Positions 1 to 8,899 of a DNA stretch of 64,000 bases are shown here, piece by piece. How positions within the stretch are numbered: position 1 is the stretch's first letter; every line of letters begins with the position of its first letter. Under the pieces are notes generated by a model, which saw only the letters and a program-made list of their open reading frames with translations, was not told the origin of the DNA and made no database searches. The stretch is from Actinocorallia herbida (GTDB taxonomy: Bacteria > Actinomycetota > Actinomycetes > Streptosporangiales > Streptosporangiaceae), in the NCBI RefSeq assembly GCF_003751225.1, contig NZ_RJKE01000001.1, positions 3,720,001 to 3,784,000 on the forward strand, written 5' to 3'. The position numbers and the translations under genes were made by a program.

Positions 1-2
1 AC

Positions 3-1463
3 GACCACGCCGACGTCCGGGTCTCCTTCGACGCCGACGGCACCATGCTCGCCACCGCGATCGACTTCGTGCAGGACGTGGGCGCCTACCCGATCCCGTA
101 CCCGATGAACACCTGCGTGGTCGTCGGCATCCTGTTCCCCGGCCCGTACCGCGTCGCCCAGGGCACCTTCGCGACCAAGGCGATGTTCTCCAACACCGTC
201 GGCCGGACCGCCTACCGCGGCCCGTGGCAGTTCGAGTCGGTCGCCCGAGAGGTGCTGCTGGACATCGCCGCGCGCGGCATGGGCGTGGATCCCGCCGAGG
301 TGCGCCGCAAGAACCTGCTGCGCCGCGAGGACCTGCCCTACACCAACCACAACGGGATGCCCTACAGCGACGTCACGCCGCTGGAGACGTTCGAGCAGGC
401 CCTGGAGATGGTCGGCTACGACGCGTTCCGCGCCGAGCAGGCCAAGGCGCGGGAAGAGGGCCGCTACATCGGCGTCGGCACCTGCACGTACGTCGAGCCG
501 ACCACCGACAACCTCGGCCTGCACTCCACCGAGGGCGCGACGATCCGGATCGAGCCGTCCGGCAAGGTCAACGTGTACATGAGCGGCGGATCGACCGGCA
601 ACAGCCTCGAGACGACCGCGGTCCAGCTCACCGCGGACGCGCTCGGCGTGGACATCGACGACGTCGGCACCATCCAGGGCGACACCGCGGTCACCCCCTT
701 CGGCGGCGGCACGGGCGGCAGCCGGTCGGGCTCGATGACGGCCGGGGCCGTCGAGGTCACCGCGGCGATCCTGCGCGAGCGGATCGCGCGGATCGCGGCG
801 CACAAGCTCGACGCGGCGCCCGGCGACATCGAGATGGTCCGCGGCAAGGCGGGGGTGCGCGGCAAACGCGACAAGGAGATCAGCCTCGCCGAGATCGCCG
901 AGACCGCCTATTTCCAGACCGACGCGCTGCCGCCCGGCGTCCCGCCCGGCCTGGAGGCCAGCGGCAGGTACAAGGCCGAGGCGCCGGTCATCTGGGCCAA
1001 CGCGACCCACCTGTGCACCTGCGAGGTGGACGTGGAGACGGGCGCGGTCAAGCTGCTGCGCTACATCGTCAGCGAGGACTGCGGGCCCATGATCAACCCG
1101 ACGGTCGTCGAGGGCCAGATCGCCGGCGGCGCCGTCCAGGGCATCGGCGGCGCGCTGCTGGAGCACCTCGCCTACGACGAGGACGGCAACCCGATCACCA
1201 CCACGTTCATGGACTACCTGCTGCCCACGAGCACCGACGTGCCCGTCATCGAGTACGGCCACGTGGAGACGCCCGGACCCGGCCCCGGCGGCTACAAGGG
1301 CGTCGGCGAGGGCGGCGCGATCGGGGCGCCCCCGGCCGTCGTCAACGCGGTCGCCGACGCGCTCGCCCCGCTCGGCGTCAAGCTCACCCGCCTGCCGCTC
1401 ACGCCCGAGTCACTGGTCACCGCGATCCGCAACGCGGCGACCCCTTCGACAGGAGAGAAATGA
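3..1463 (+). CDS. Molybdenum hydroxylase large subunit, CoxL/xanthine dehydrogenase family (5' truncated)
   Basis: The reading frame is open from base 3, so this is the C-terminal 486 residues of a longer protein cut by the window edge. It carries the Mo-pterin-binding part of a CoxL/XdhB-type subunit: a glycine-rich FGGGTGGSRSG segment and a late KGVGEGGAIGAP segment whose Glu matches the family's active-site base. The active-site loop reads TAYRGPW (bases 207-227). That is neither the AYxCSFR loop of true form I CO dehydrogenase nor the AYRGAGR loop of form II, so the substrate is probably an aldehyde, purine or N-heterocycle rather than CO. FAD and 2Fe-2S subunits follow at once, so it should act as a cytoplasmic LMS-type complex. 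The family is clear; the substrate is unknown. Confidence 0.9.
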   Translation, partial: DHADVRVSFDADGTMLATAIDFVQDVGAYPIPYPMNTCVVVGILFPGPYRVAQGTFATKAMFSNTVGRTAYRGPWQFESVAREVLLDIAARGMGVDPAEVRRKNLLRREDLPYTNHNGMPYSDVTPLETFEQALEMVGYDAFRAEQAKAREEGRYIGVGTCTYVEPTTDNLGLHSTEGATIRIEPSGKVNVYMSGGSTGNSLETTAVQLTADALGVDIDDVGTIQGDTAVTPFGGGTGGSRSGSMTAGAVEVTAAILRERIARIAAHKLDAAPGDIEMVRGKAGVRGKRDKEISLAEIAETAYFQTDALPPGVPPGLEASGRYKAEAPVIWANATHLCTCEVDVETGAVKLLRYIVSEDCGPMINPTVVEGQIAGGAVQGIGGALLEHLAYDEDGNPITTTFMDYLLPTSTDVPVIEYGHVETPGPGPGGYKGVGEGGAIGAPPAVVNAVADALAPLGVKLTRLPLTPESLVTAIRNAATPSTGEK

Positions 1464-1497
1464 CCCACCCGCACCGGTGCCGTGAGGCGGTGGCCGG

Positions 1498-2373
1498 ATG
1501 AAGCCCCCGCCGCTGTCCTACCACGCGCCCGAGGACGCCGCCGAGGCCGTCGGGCTGCTCGCCGAGCTCGGCGACGAGGCCAAGGTGATCGCGGGCGGGC
1601 AGAGCCTCGTGCCGATGCTGGCGCTGCGGCTCGCGGTCTTCGGCCACCTGGTCGACCTGCGCCGCGTCGACGGCGTGCGCGGGATCGAGCGGCGCGACGG
1701 TCGCGTCTGGATCGGCGCGGCCACCACCCAGGCCGAGGTCGGCAGATCCGAGACCGTCGCCGCCGACGTGCCGCTGCTGGCCCGCGCGACCCCGCTCATC
1801 GGGCACTTCCAGATCCGCAACCGCGGCACGCTCGGCGGCTCGATCGCGCACGCCGACGCCGCCGCCGAGTACCCGGCCGTCGCGCTCGCGCTCGACGCGG
1901 AGCTGGAGACCCTGTCGCCGCGCGGCACCCGGACGCTGCCCGCCGCGGAGTTCTTCACCGGCATGTGGAGCACCCTCCTGGAGGAGGACGAGCTCCTGAC
2001 CGGCGTCACCTTCCCCGTGCGCGGCCCGCGCAGCGGCTTCGCCGTCGAGGAGTTCGCGCGGCGCAGCGGCGACTTCGCCATCGCGGGCGCGGCCGTCGCC
2101 GTCGAACTCGACGGGGCGGGCCGGATCGCGCGGTGCCGCATCGGCCTGTTCGGGCTGGGCCCCACGCCCCGCCGCGCCACCGCGGCCGAGGCGGAGCTGA
2201 CGGGCCGGGACGCCGCCGGGCGGACCCCGGAAGAGGTCGCCGAGGCCGCCCTGGCGGAGGTCGCGTCGGTCCCCGCGGACCTGCACGCGTCCGCCGACTA
2301 CCGCAGGCACATCGGCCGGGTGATGGTCGCGCGCGCATGGAAGCGCGCCGTGAAGGAGGCGAGCGATGTCTGA
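1498..2373 (+). CDS. Molybdenum hydroxylase FAD-binding subunit (CoxM-like)
   Basis: A 291-residue protein of the FAD-binding CoxM/XdhB type, close to the usual family length. The two FAD pyrophosphate-binding segments are visible: AGGQSLVPML near residue 31 and RNRGTLGGSIAHADAAAEYP near residue 107. It passes electrons between the 2Fe-2S subunit and the final acceptor. It starts with ATG 34 nt after the large subunit. Its last 8 bases overlap the start of the 2Fe-2S gene (ATGTCTGA), which implies translational coupling. The order large-FAD-FeS differs from the M-S-L order of classical CO dehydrogenase operons and, with the active-site loop of the large subunit, argues against a true CODH. 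Confidence 0.92.
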   Translation: MKPPPLSYHAPEDAAEAVGLLAELGDEAKVIAGGQSLVPMLALRLAVFGHLVDLRRVDGVRGIERRDGRVWIGAATTQAEVGRSETVAADVPLLARATPLIGHFQIRNRGTLGGSIAHADAAAEYPAVALALDAELETLSPRGTRTLPAAEFFTGMWSTLLEEDELLTGVTFPVRGPRSGFAVEEFARRSGDFAIAGAAVAVELDGAGRIARCRIGLFGLGPTPRRATAAEAELTGRDAAGRTPEEVAEAALAEVASVPADLHASADYRRHIGRVMVARAWKRAVKEASDV

Positions 2374-2857
2374 CGTGGTCGAGATCCGGCTCAGGATCAA
2401 CGGACGGGAACGGCGCGGTCGCGTTCCCGCGCGGCTCACCCTCGCCGACTTCCTGCGCGAGCACTGCGGGCTCACCGGCACCCATCTGGGCTGCGAACAC
2501 GGCGTCTGCGGCTCGTGCACGATCCTCATGGACGGCGCCGCCGTACGGGCCTGCCTCATGTTCGCCGCCCAGGCGGACGGGGCCGAGCTCACCACCGTCG
2601 AGGGGATCGCCGCCCCCGACGGGACCCTGTCCCCGGTCCAGGCGGCGTTCCGCGACCACCACGGCCTCCAGTGCGGCTTCTGCACGCCCGGCTTCGTCGT
2701 CACGGCCACCGCCCTGCTCAAGGACAACCCCGACCCCACCGACGACGAGATCCGCGAGGGCCTGTCCGGCAACCTGTGCCGCTGCACGGGCTACCAGGGC
2801 ATCCTCAAGGCGGTCCGGGCGGCGGCGGACGAGATCAGCGCCGAGGAGGCCCGGTGA
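2366..2857 (+). CDS. Molybdenum hydroxylase 2Fe-2S subunit (CoxS-like)
   Basis: A 163-residue iron-sulfur subunit with both cluster-binding domains. The N-terminal plant-ferredoxin-type cluster uses C43, C48, C51 and C63 (CEHGVCGSC...C). The C-terminal helical domain uses C103, C106, C138 and C140 (CGFC...CRC). Length and motif spacing match CoxS/XdhC-type small subunits. It relays electrons from the Mo site to FAD. The start overlaps the FAD-subunit stop by 8 nt and the stop overlaps the next GTG start, so it sits inside a tight operon. Confidence 0.95.
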   Translation: MSDVVEIRLRINGRERRGRVPARLTLADFLREHCGLTGTHLGCEHGVCGSCTILMDGAAVRACLMFAAQADGAELTTVEGIAAPDGTLSPVQAAFRDHHGLQCGFCTPGFVVTATALLKDNPDPTDDEIREGLSGNLCRCTGYQGILKAVRAAADEISAEEAR

Positions 2858-3522
2858 AACTCCAGAACGACCTGCGCATCCCCGTGCCCGCCGCCGAGGC
2901 GTGGGCGGTGCTGCTCGACATCGAGCGGATCGCGCCCTGCGTGCCCGGCGCGACCCTGACGTCCCACGAGGGCGACACCTTCGGCGGGAAGGTGAAGGTC
3001 AAGCTCGGCCCGATCGGGCTCACCTACAGCGGCACCGTCGCGTTCGTCTCGCTCGACGAGGCCGCGCGCGTCGCCGTCCTGGAGGCGAGCGGGCGGGAGA
3101 CGCGCGGCGGCGGCACCGCCAAGGCGACGGTCACCTGCACGCTCACCGGCGACGGATCGGGCACCGACGTGCTCATCGACACCGACCTCGCCATCACCGG
3201 CAAGCCCGCCCAGTTCGGCCGCAGCACCCTCGCCGACGTCGCGACCTCCCTGATCGGCCAGTTCGCCGCGAACCTCGCGGCGCACCTCGCCGAGTCGGGG
3301 AGCGCGGCCGCGGCGCCGGAACAGCCGCCGCCGGAGGAGAAGGACGCCGCTCCCGCCGCGCCCGCCCCGCGTCCCACGCCGGCCGCCCCCGCGGCCCCGA
3401 TAGACCTGCTCCAGCCGTCCACCGGACTGCTGCGCCACCTCGCCCCGCCCGCCGGGGCCGCCGCCGTGCTCCTCGTGCTCATCGCCCTGCTACGCCGCCG
3501 CCGCTCACGGGGCCCGGCCTAG
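2854..3522 (+). CDS. CoxG-like SRPBCC protein with C-terminal membrane anchor
   Basis: GTG start at 2854 overlapping the previous stop (GTGA); 222 residues. The first 150 or so residues (MKLQNDLRIPVPAAEAWAVL, then a VPGATL segment) match the CoxG/SRPBCC helix-grip fold found in CO-dehydrogenase-like operons. A Pro/Ala-rich linker follows (residues about 150-190), then one hydrophobic helix and an Arg-rich tail (LLVLIALLRRRRSR). CoxG proteins are known to help tether the Mo hydroxylase to the membrane. The same role is inferred here from the anchor and operon position. An upstream in-frame extension exists but runs antiparallel to good coding sequence and was rejected. Confidence 0.88.
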   Translation: MKLQNDLRIPVPAAEAWAVLLDIERIAPCVPGATLTSHEGDTFGGKVKVKLGPIGLTYSGTVAFVSLDEAARVAVLEASGRETRGGGTAKATVTCTLTGDGSGTDVLIDTDLAITGKPAQFGRSTLADVATSLIGQFAANLAAHLAESGSAAAAPEQPPPEEKDAAPAAPAPRPTPAAPAAPIDLLQPSTGLLRHLAPPAGAAAVLLVLIALLRRRRSRGPA

Positions 3523-3602
3523 CGCGCTGAGCCGCGGACCACGAACGCCGTCCGGGGCCGCGCGACGCGCCCGCCCGGCTCCGGACGGCACTCCCGAGCG
3601 CT

Positions 3603-3678
3603 CCGCCCACCACCCCCGTACCTCCGCCCACGTACCTCCACCCACCACCCCCGTACCTCCACCCACCACCCCCCTGAG
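3603..3678 (+). repeat. Short tandem C-rich repeat (G-rich on the complementary strand)
   Basis: In the gap between the CoxG-like gene and the SDR, a 21-nt unit of the form CCRCCCACCACCCCCGTACCT recurs at 3603, 3638 and (partly) 3659, with a 14-nt short copy at 3624. The complementary strand has many runs of three to five G and could form a G-quadruplex. No function is evident. Confidence 0.8.
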
Positions 3679-3702
3679 TAGTGCCATAGAGAAGAGGTAG
3701 CG

Positions 3703-4539
3703 ATGCCCGGACGACATGAAGGAAAGGTCGCGTTCATCACGGGCGCGGCGCGCGGCCAGGGCCGCAGCCACGCGGTGCGGCTGGCCGAGGAGGGCGCCGA
3801 CATCATCGCCGTCGACATCTGCAAGCAGATCGACAGCGTCCCGATCCCGATGTCGACGCCGGAGGACCTCCAGGAGACGGTCGAGCAGGTCGAACGACTA
3901 GGCCGCCGCATCTACGCGGTCGAGGCCGACGTGCGCGACCTCGACGCGCTCACGGCCGCCGCCGACGAGGGCGTGAGCCGGTTCGGCAGGCTCGACATCG
4001 TCATCGCCAACGCGGGCCTCGCGGCCTCCGGCGACGCGGTGGAGAAGATGGACCCGAACCACTGGAAGGACTCCGTCGACGTCAACCTGACCGGTGTCTG
4101 GCACACCGCGAGGGCCACCGTCCAGCACGTCATCGACGGCGGCCGGGGCGGCTCGGTCGTGCTGACCAGCTCCGTCGGCGGCCTCAAGGCCCACCCGTTC
4201 ATCGCCAACTACGTCTCCACCAAGCACGGCATCGTCGGGCTCATGCGGACCATGGCCGTGGAGCTGGCGCCGCACAGCATCCGGGTCAACTCCGTGCACC
4301 CCACCCAGGTCAACACGCCGATGCTCATCAACGACATGACCTTCCGGATGTTCCGCCCCGACCTGGAGAACCCGACGGCCGAGGACATGGCGCCGATCTC
4401 GCAGATGATGAACTCGCTCCCCGTCCCGTGGGTCGAGGCCGTCGACATCAGCAACGCGATCGTGTTCCTCACCTCCGAGGAGGGCAGGTACATCACCGGC
4501 GTCACCCTGCCCATCGACGCGGGCGCCCTGCTCAAGTGA
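3703..4539 (+). CDS. Mycofactocin-type SDR oxidoreductase
   Basis: 278 residues. Rossmann motif GAARGQG near residue 14, NAG near residue 98, and a catalytic Tyr-x3-Lys in YVSTKHG. After the second strand there is an insertion around DICKQIDSVPIPMSTPEDL, typical of the mycofactocin-coupled SDR family, whose members hold a non-exchangeable NAD recycled by mycofactocin. Likely oxidises an alcohol to a ketone or aldehyde. ATG at 3703 follows GAAGAGG. It lies downstream of the Mo-hydroxylase operon in the same direction, so the two could act in series on one substrate; that link is inference. Confidence 0.88.
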   Translation: MPGRHEGKVAFITGAARGQGRSHAVRLAEEGADIIAVDICKQIDSVPIPMSTPEDLQETVEQVERLGRRIYAVEADVRDLDALTAAADEGVSRFGRLDIVIANAGLAASGDAVEKMDPNHWKDSVDVNLTGVWHTARATVQHVIDGGRGGSVVLTSSVGGLKAHPFIANYVSTKHGIVGLMRTMAVELAPHSIRVNSVHPTQVNTPMLINDMTFRMFRPDLENPTAEDMAPISQMMNSLPVPWVEAVDISNAIVFLTSEEGRYITGVTLPIDAGALLK

Positions 4540-4565
4540 CCCGATCCCGCTGACGAACGCCGTCC

Positions 4566-4595
4566 GTGCCCCCTTCCGGATCCGGGAGGGGGCAC
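4566..4595 (+). terminator. Hairpin terminator after the SDR gene
   Basis: GTGCCCCCT and AGGGGGCAC arms enclose a self-complementary CCGGATCCGG core. There is no long T tract, as is common in GC-rich actinobacteria. Confidence 0.7.
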
Positions 4596-4616
4596 GGTGG
4601 GAGAAGGGCTCCGCGC

Positions 4617-5684
4617 ATGCGTGAGATCGCCGCTCAGCTCCTCGCCTGGAGCCGGGAGGGCACCCGGTACGCGCTGGCGACCGTCGTGGGCGTCGGCGGC
4701 AGCGCCCCGCGTCCGGCGGGCGCGGCGATGGCCGTCAGCGAGCACGGCGAGGCCGTCGGCGGCGTCTCCGGCGGCTGTGTGGAGGGCGCCGTCTACGAAC
4801 TGTGCCAGGAGGTCCTGCGGACGGGCGTGGCGGTGCGCGAGGCCTTCGGTTACGCCGACGACACCGCCTTCGCCGTCGGCCTCACCTGCGGCGGCACCGT
4901 CGAGGTCTTCGTGCAGCCCGCACCCCCGCCCGAGGTTCTCCAGGCCGCGGCAGGCCCCTCCCCGGTGGCCGCCGCACACGTCCTGGCCGCCTCCGGCGCC
5001 ACCCTGGCGATCCGTCCGGACGGTGTCCTCGGCACCACGGGCGACCCCGAGGTGGACGCCGCCGTCGTCGCCGAAGCCCGCGCCCTGCTGGAGCTGGGCC
5101 GGACCGGTGTCCGCGCGATCCACTGCCGTCCCGGCCTTGAGGTCTTCGTCGCCTCGGCCGCGACCCGCCCCCGCCTCCTGATCTTCGGCGCGATCGACCA
5201 TGCGGCGGCCATGGCGACCCTCGGCCGCTTCCTCGGCTACCGCGTGACGGTCTGCGACGCCCGCCCCGTCTTCGCCACGGCGGCCCGCTTCCCCGACGCC
5301 CACGAGGTCGTCGTCGACTGGCCCCACCGCTACCTGGCCGCCACCCCCGTCGACTCCCGCACCGCCGTCGTCGTCCTCACCCACGACCCCAAATTCGACC
5401 TCCCCCTCCTCGAAGTGGCCCTCCGCCTCCCCGTCGGCTACATCGGCGCCATGGGCTCCCGCCGCACCCACACCGACCGCCTGGCCCGCCTCCGCGAAGC
5501 GGGCCTCACCCCCGCCGACCTCTCCCGCCTCCACTCACCCATCGGCCTCGACCTGGGCGGCCGCACCCCCGAGGAGACGGCCCTCGCCATCGCGGCCGAA
5601 ATCGTCGCCACCCGCCACCAAGCCACGGCCCGACCCCTCCACGCCACCACAGGTCCCCTCCACCACGACCTCCCGATCCCCTGA
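4617..5684 (+). CDS. xdhC: XdhC/CoxI family molybdenum hydroxylase maturation factor
   Basis: 355 residues. The N-terminal XdhC_CoxI domain shows VVGVGGSAPRPAGAAMAVS and a GGVSGGCVEGAV block with the conserved Cys near residue 46. The C-terminal half is a Rossmann-like XdhC domain (LLIFGAIDHAAAMATLGRF, YIGAMGSRRTH). Family members bind and help sulfurate or insert the Mo cofactor of xanthine/CO dehydrogenase-type enzymes, which fits the operon just upstream. ATG at 4617 was chosen because AGAAGG precedes it and the upstream extension (from 4566) runs through the terminator hairpin. Confidence 0.92.
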   Translation: MREIAAQLLAWSREGTRYALATVVGVGGSAPRPAGAAMAVSEHGEAVGGVSGGCVEGAVYELCQEVLRTGVAVREAFGYADDTAFAVGLTCGGTVEVFVQPAPPPEVLQAAAGPSPVAAAHVLAASGATLAIRPDGVLGTTGDPEVDAAVVAEARALLELGRTGVRAIHCRPGLEVFVASAATRPRLLIFGAIDHAAAMATLGRFLGYRVTVCDARPVFATAARFPDAHEVVVDWPHRYLAATPVDSRTAVVVLTHDPKFDLPLLEVALRLPVGYIGAMGSRRTHTDRLARLREAGLTPADLSRLHSPIGLDLGGRTPEETALAIAAEIVATRHQATARPLHATTGPLHHDLPIP

Positions 5685-5695
5685 CCGGCTCCGGG

Positions 5696-8434
5696 TCAGG
5701 GCTCGGATCTCGCGGGGCGGACAGGTGGGGGCGGGTGGGCCTCCCAGGACTCGGCGATGCCGCCGTCGGTGTCCCAGCCGTACCGGTAGAGCCGCTTGGC
5801 CTCACCGGCACTGCCCATCTCGCGCAGGATCCGCCGGGCCTCGAAGAGCGGAGACCGCGCGTCGATCTCGGGAAGCGGCCTGCCCGGCACGGCCGTCGGC
5901 GCCTTGGCCGGCCGCACGGCGCGCCTCGACGCGGTGGTCTCCACGACCCGGCGGAACAGCGCCATCGCCTCCTCCTCCCGCGCGTCCCCGGCGAGCAGGT
6001 CGACCGCAGTCCGCAGCGCCTCGACGTCCCCGGCCGCACCCCGGTCCTGGAGCCAGAGAAGGGCCTCTTCCCGCTCACCGGACGACCAGTGGATCAGGGC
6101 GACTCCCGCCGCAGCCGCGGAGTCGCCCGCCTTGGCGCGGTCGCGCAGCCAGTCCGCCTCCGCGCCGCCCTCGCCGGTGTCGGCGACCAGCCGCGCCAGA
6201 TCCTCGACGGAGTCGCGGTCCCCGGACTCGATCGCCTTCCGGTACCAGAGCGCGGCCTCGGCGAACCGGCCCCCGGCGCGCAGCAGATCGGCGGCGATGC
6301 CCGCGGCGTCATCGGCACCGAGGGCCGCGGCCTTCTGGTACCAATCGACGATCTTGTCTTCGCCGCCTTCCTCCGCCGCGACGCGCGCCAGGAGTCCGCG
6401 GACTCTGATCAGCACCTCCGGGTAACCGCGTTCGAGAGCTACGAGCCACCATTCCAGCGCCTCGTCGTCGGATCCCTCCCGGGTCAGAGCCGCGGCGAGC
6501 CTTCCCGCGCCCTGGATGTTCCCGCCATCAGCGACCTCGCGAAGCCACGAGAGGAAGGAATCGCCGGACAGCAGCCCCTTGGCGTGATCGATCGCGTGGA
6601 AGTCCCCGAGGTCCGCGCCGTGCCGGATCAGGTCGAGCCCGAGCCCCTTTCGCCCGGATTCCCACTGGGACACGCCCGCCTGAGTCCAGGAGCCCGGTAG
6701 ATCCGCGTCGATGTCGCCCGGCTCGATGAGCCCGGCGACGGCCGCCCCCGCACCGCCCTTGCCGGAGCGCAGGAGATCGAGGAACCGAGAGCCCGCCGCC
6801 CGCAGCGACGGGTAGGCACGCTCCGGAGGCGGGTCGTCGTCGGAGTCCTCGACGTCTTCGGTGAAGGACTCACCGGCACGACGTGCCCGCTGGGCCTCCT
6901 CCAGCGCGGTGTCTCCGCCCGCGGCCTCGTAGACGGCCAGGTGCTCCTCGTTCTCGTCGTGGCCGAACCCCAGCCAGTAGTCCGCGTCGGCCTGCGCGGC
7001 CATGCTCGTGCAGTTCAGCCGGCTCGCGGCGTCCCACACGAGGGAGAGGCGCCGCGCCCGCGCACCGGGCTCGCCGGCCTCCGCGGCCGCGGCCGCCCAT
7101 TCCGCCGCCTCGAGGTCGCGTCCGGAGGAGGACATCAGCCGCGAGATCTGGAGCCGCCCCGCGGACGGGTCGATCTCCATGGCTTTGAGGCAGAATCGGA
7201 CCGCGGTCCGCAGCAGGCCGCGCTCGCTCGCGGAGGCGGAGATCCGGAGCAGGGCCTCCGGCTCTGCGTGATCGTGCAGCGCGTCCCACAGCGCCGCCGG
7301 CGGAAGCCTTCCGTGCCGGGTGACACGGCCGGTCTGCTCCAGATAATCGGCGAGCGTGTAGGCAGGGCCGTCGGGGCCGGGCATGGAGGGGCTGAGAGGG
7401 CCGCGGATTCCGCGGATCGGCGGCGACACCTGGGCGAAGGCGCCGTCGGCCCAACCGACCGGGAGCGCGTCTTGCTGCGCGGCGTCGAGGTAGCCGAGCG
7501 CCGCGGTCTCCAGCAGGGTCCGGGGCAGCACCGTGCCGAAGCCGAGCCGACGTGCGTCGACGGCGCACTCGATCAGCGCCTTGATCTCGGGCGGCGCGGT
7601 GAGGTAGCGCTCGACGAGCGCGGGTGCGCCCGCGAGGAACTGCGCGACGCGGCCGCCCTCTGCGCGGGCCGCGGCCTCGGCGAGGCGTGCGTCCCTTCGG
7701 GTGAGCGCCCGCAACGCCTGCTCGTCGCGGCCGGTGAACGCGGTGGGCACGCTCAGAGCTCGGCCGACGAGCAGTCTCCGAGCCTGTGCGTGAAGGTCAT
7801 CACCGCTGTCAGGGGGCGGACCGGTGAGCCGCTGCCACGGACGGGGCCAGATCGTGCCCAGGACGAGGACGGGACGGCGGTCCCGGTCCCGCAGGAGCGC
7901 GCGCAATGCCGCCGCCGCACGCTCTCCGTCCACGGACCCCGGTGTCAGCAGATGCTGCTGGGCGTCGTCGAGCCAGAGGACGGTGTGCGAAGCGACGGCG
8001 GTGACGCCCCGCAGCAGTTCCCCCGCGTCGGAGGGGTACCACAGGGTCCACGGCTCGGGCAGGTCCTTGACGGCCTCCCACGCGGCCCGTGTCTTCCCCG
8101 TGGACGACTCCCCGACGAGCAGCACCGCCGCGCTCCTGCCGGAGCGTGTCTCCCGCACCCGCTCGTCCAGCGCGGCGTCATGGCCGCGCCGGACGTACAC
8201 CGGCAGCGCCGGAAGGTCGCCGGGCACCGCGATGGCTTCGTGGACGTCAAGGTCGAACGGGTCGTGCTCGGTGATCGGGTGGCCGGGCGGCTCCGGGGGA
8301 GCGGCTGGTCCGGGCGCCTCGATCACGACTGTGGCGTCGCCCTTGGTGCGGTTCACCACGACCACGTTGCCGCCGATCCCGGTCGGCCCGCGCGACGCTG
8401 CAGTGCTTCGGCGGAGGAGCGACCACCAGGCCAT
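5696..8434 (-). CDS. P-loop NTPase with C-terminal Sel1/TPR-like repeats, RTKGD motif at N-terminus
   Basis: 912 residues. Order: an N-terminal segment with VVVVNRTKGDATVVIE (residues about 24-39); Walker A GESSTGKT (108-115); Walker B VLWLDDAQ (152-159); a sensor-like LVLGTIWPRPW; a conserved VAQFLAGAPALVERY block; then helical Sel1/TPR-like repeats (WYQKAAALGADDAA, LWYRKAIESGDRDS) up to a C-terminal LYRYGWDTDG block. Similar ATPase-repeat architectures are common in actinobacteria, mostly without assigned function, and resemble STAND-type signalling or conflict proteins. The start is coupled to the upstream membrane-protein gene (TGATG). I assign no function; a sensor or defence role is inference from architecture. 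Confidence 0.85.
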   Translation of the reverse strand: MAWWSLLRRSTAASRGPTGIGGNVVVVNRTKGDATVVIEAPGPAAPPEPPGHPITEHDPFDLDVHEAIAVPGDLPALPVYVRRGHDAALDERVRETRSGRSAAVLLVGESSTGKTRAAWEAVKDLPEPWTLWYPSDAGELLRGVTAVASHTVLWLDDAQQHLLTPGSVDGERAAAALRALLRDRDRRPVLVLGTIWPRPWQRLTGPPPDSGDDLHAQARRLLVGRALSVPTAFTGRDEQALRALTRRDARLAEAAARAEGGRVAQFLAGAPALVERYLTAPPEIKALIECAVDARRLGFGTVLPRTLLETAALGYLDAAQQDALPVGWADGAFAQVSPPIRGIRGPLSPSMPGPDGPAYTLADYLEQTGRVTRHGRLPPAALWDALHDHAEPEALLRISASASERGLLRTAVRFCLKAMEIDPSAGRLQISRLMSSSGRDLEAAEWAAAAAEAGEPGARARRLSLVWDAASRLNCTSMAAQADADYWLGFGHDENEEHLAVYEAAGGDTALEEAQRARRAGESFTEDVEDSDDDPPPERAYPSLRAAGSRFLDLLRSGKGGAGAAVAGLIEPGDIDADLPGSWTQAGVSQWESGRKGLGLDLIRHGADLGDFHAIDHAKGLLSGDSFLSWLREVADGGNIQGAGRLAAALTREGSDDEALEWWLVALERGYPEVLIRVRGLLARVAAEEGGEDKIVDWYQKAAALGADDAAGIAADLLRAGGRFAEAALWYRKAIESGDRDSVEDLARLVADTGEGGAEADWLRDRAKAGDSAAAAGVALIHWSSGEREEALLWLQDRGAAGDVEALRTAVDLLAGDAREEEAMALFRRVVETTASRRAVRPAKAPTAVPGRPLPEIDARSPLFEARRILREMGSAGEAKRLYRYGWDTDGGIAESWEAHPPPPVRPARSEP

Positions 8435-8799
8435 CAGGGCTGGTCCTCGATGCGCACCGATCCCTTCGTCCGCCGCACCCGGTCGTGGTCACCCGCGACG
8501 GCGGGGCCGGTCCCGGGAGGCCCCCTTCGGCCCCGATCCCGGCGCCGGATGACCACGTCCCCCTTGGTCCGGCCGACGTCGGTGAGGGAGCCGCCGACCC
8601 GGAGATCGCCGCCGCTTCCGGACGCGACGGCACCCCAGACGGCGAGTGCCAGGCCGATGAGCGCGACGAACAGGCTGATCACGCCGGCGATCTTGTCGGC
8701 TTCGTCCCAGCCCACGGAAGCCAGGTAGACGGCCAGGGCACCCGCCGCCGTCGAGGCGATGGCGGCACCGCACCAGAAGATCACCTTCGCCCGCTGCAT
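8434..8799 (-). CDS. Small membrane protein with two RTKG motifs, partner of the adjacent NTPase
   Basis: 121 residues. Two predicted membrane helices occupy residues about 6-26 and 38-60. A cytoplasmic or exposed tail follows with RTKGDVVIRR (near 76) and RRTKGSVRIED (near 108). The RTKG[D/S]-x-V/I motif also occurs once at the N-terminus of the 912-residue ATPase encoded next, so the three copies may form a shared beta-strand interaction module. GAGGAG precedes the ATG. The stop overlaps the ATPase start by one base. I recognise no named family. The shared motif plus coupling argue that the two proteins act together. Confidence 0.78.
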   Translation of the reverse strand: MQRAKVIFWCGAAIASTAAGALAVYLASVGWDEADKIAGVISLFVALIGLALAVWGAVASGSGGDLRVGGSLTDVGRTKGDVVIRRRDRGRRGPPGTGPAVAGDHDRVRRTKGSVRIEDQP

Positions 8800-8899
8800 G
8801 GGACTCCTCGGGTTCTGTCGAAGGGAGCGGGTGGACCCGAGGGCTGGTGTGCCCCTGGGGAAGCCGGTGCCTTCATGAGTGGCCGCATCCGGACGGCGG

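Noticed and set aside
1-1463. Form I carbon monoxide dehydrogenase
   Set aside because: The active-site loop is AYRGPW, not AYxCSFR, and the gene order differs.
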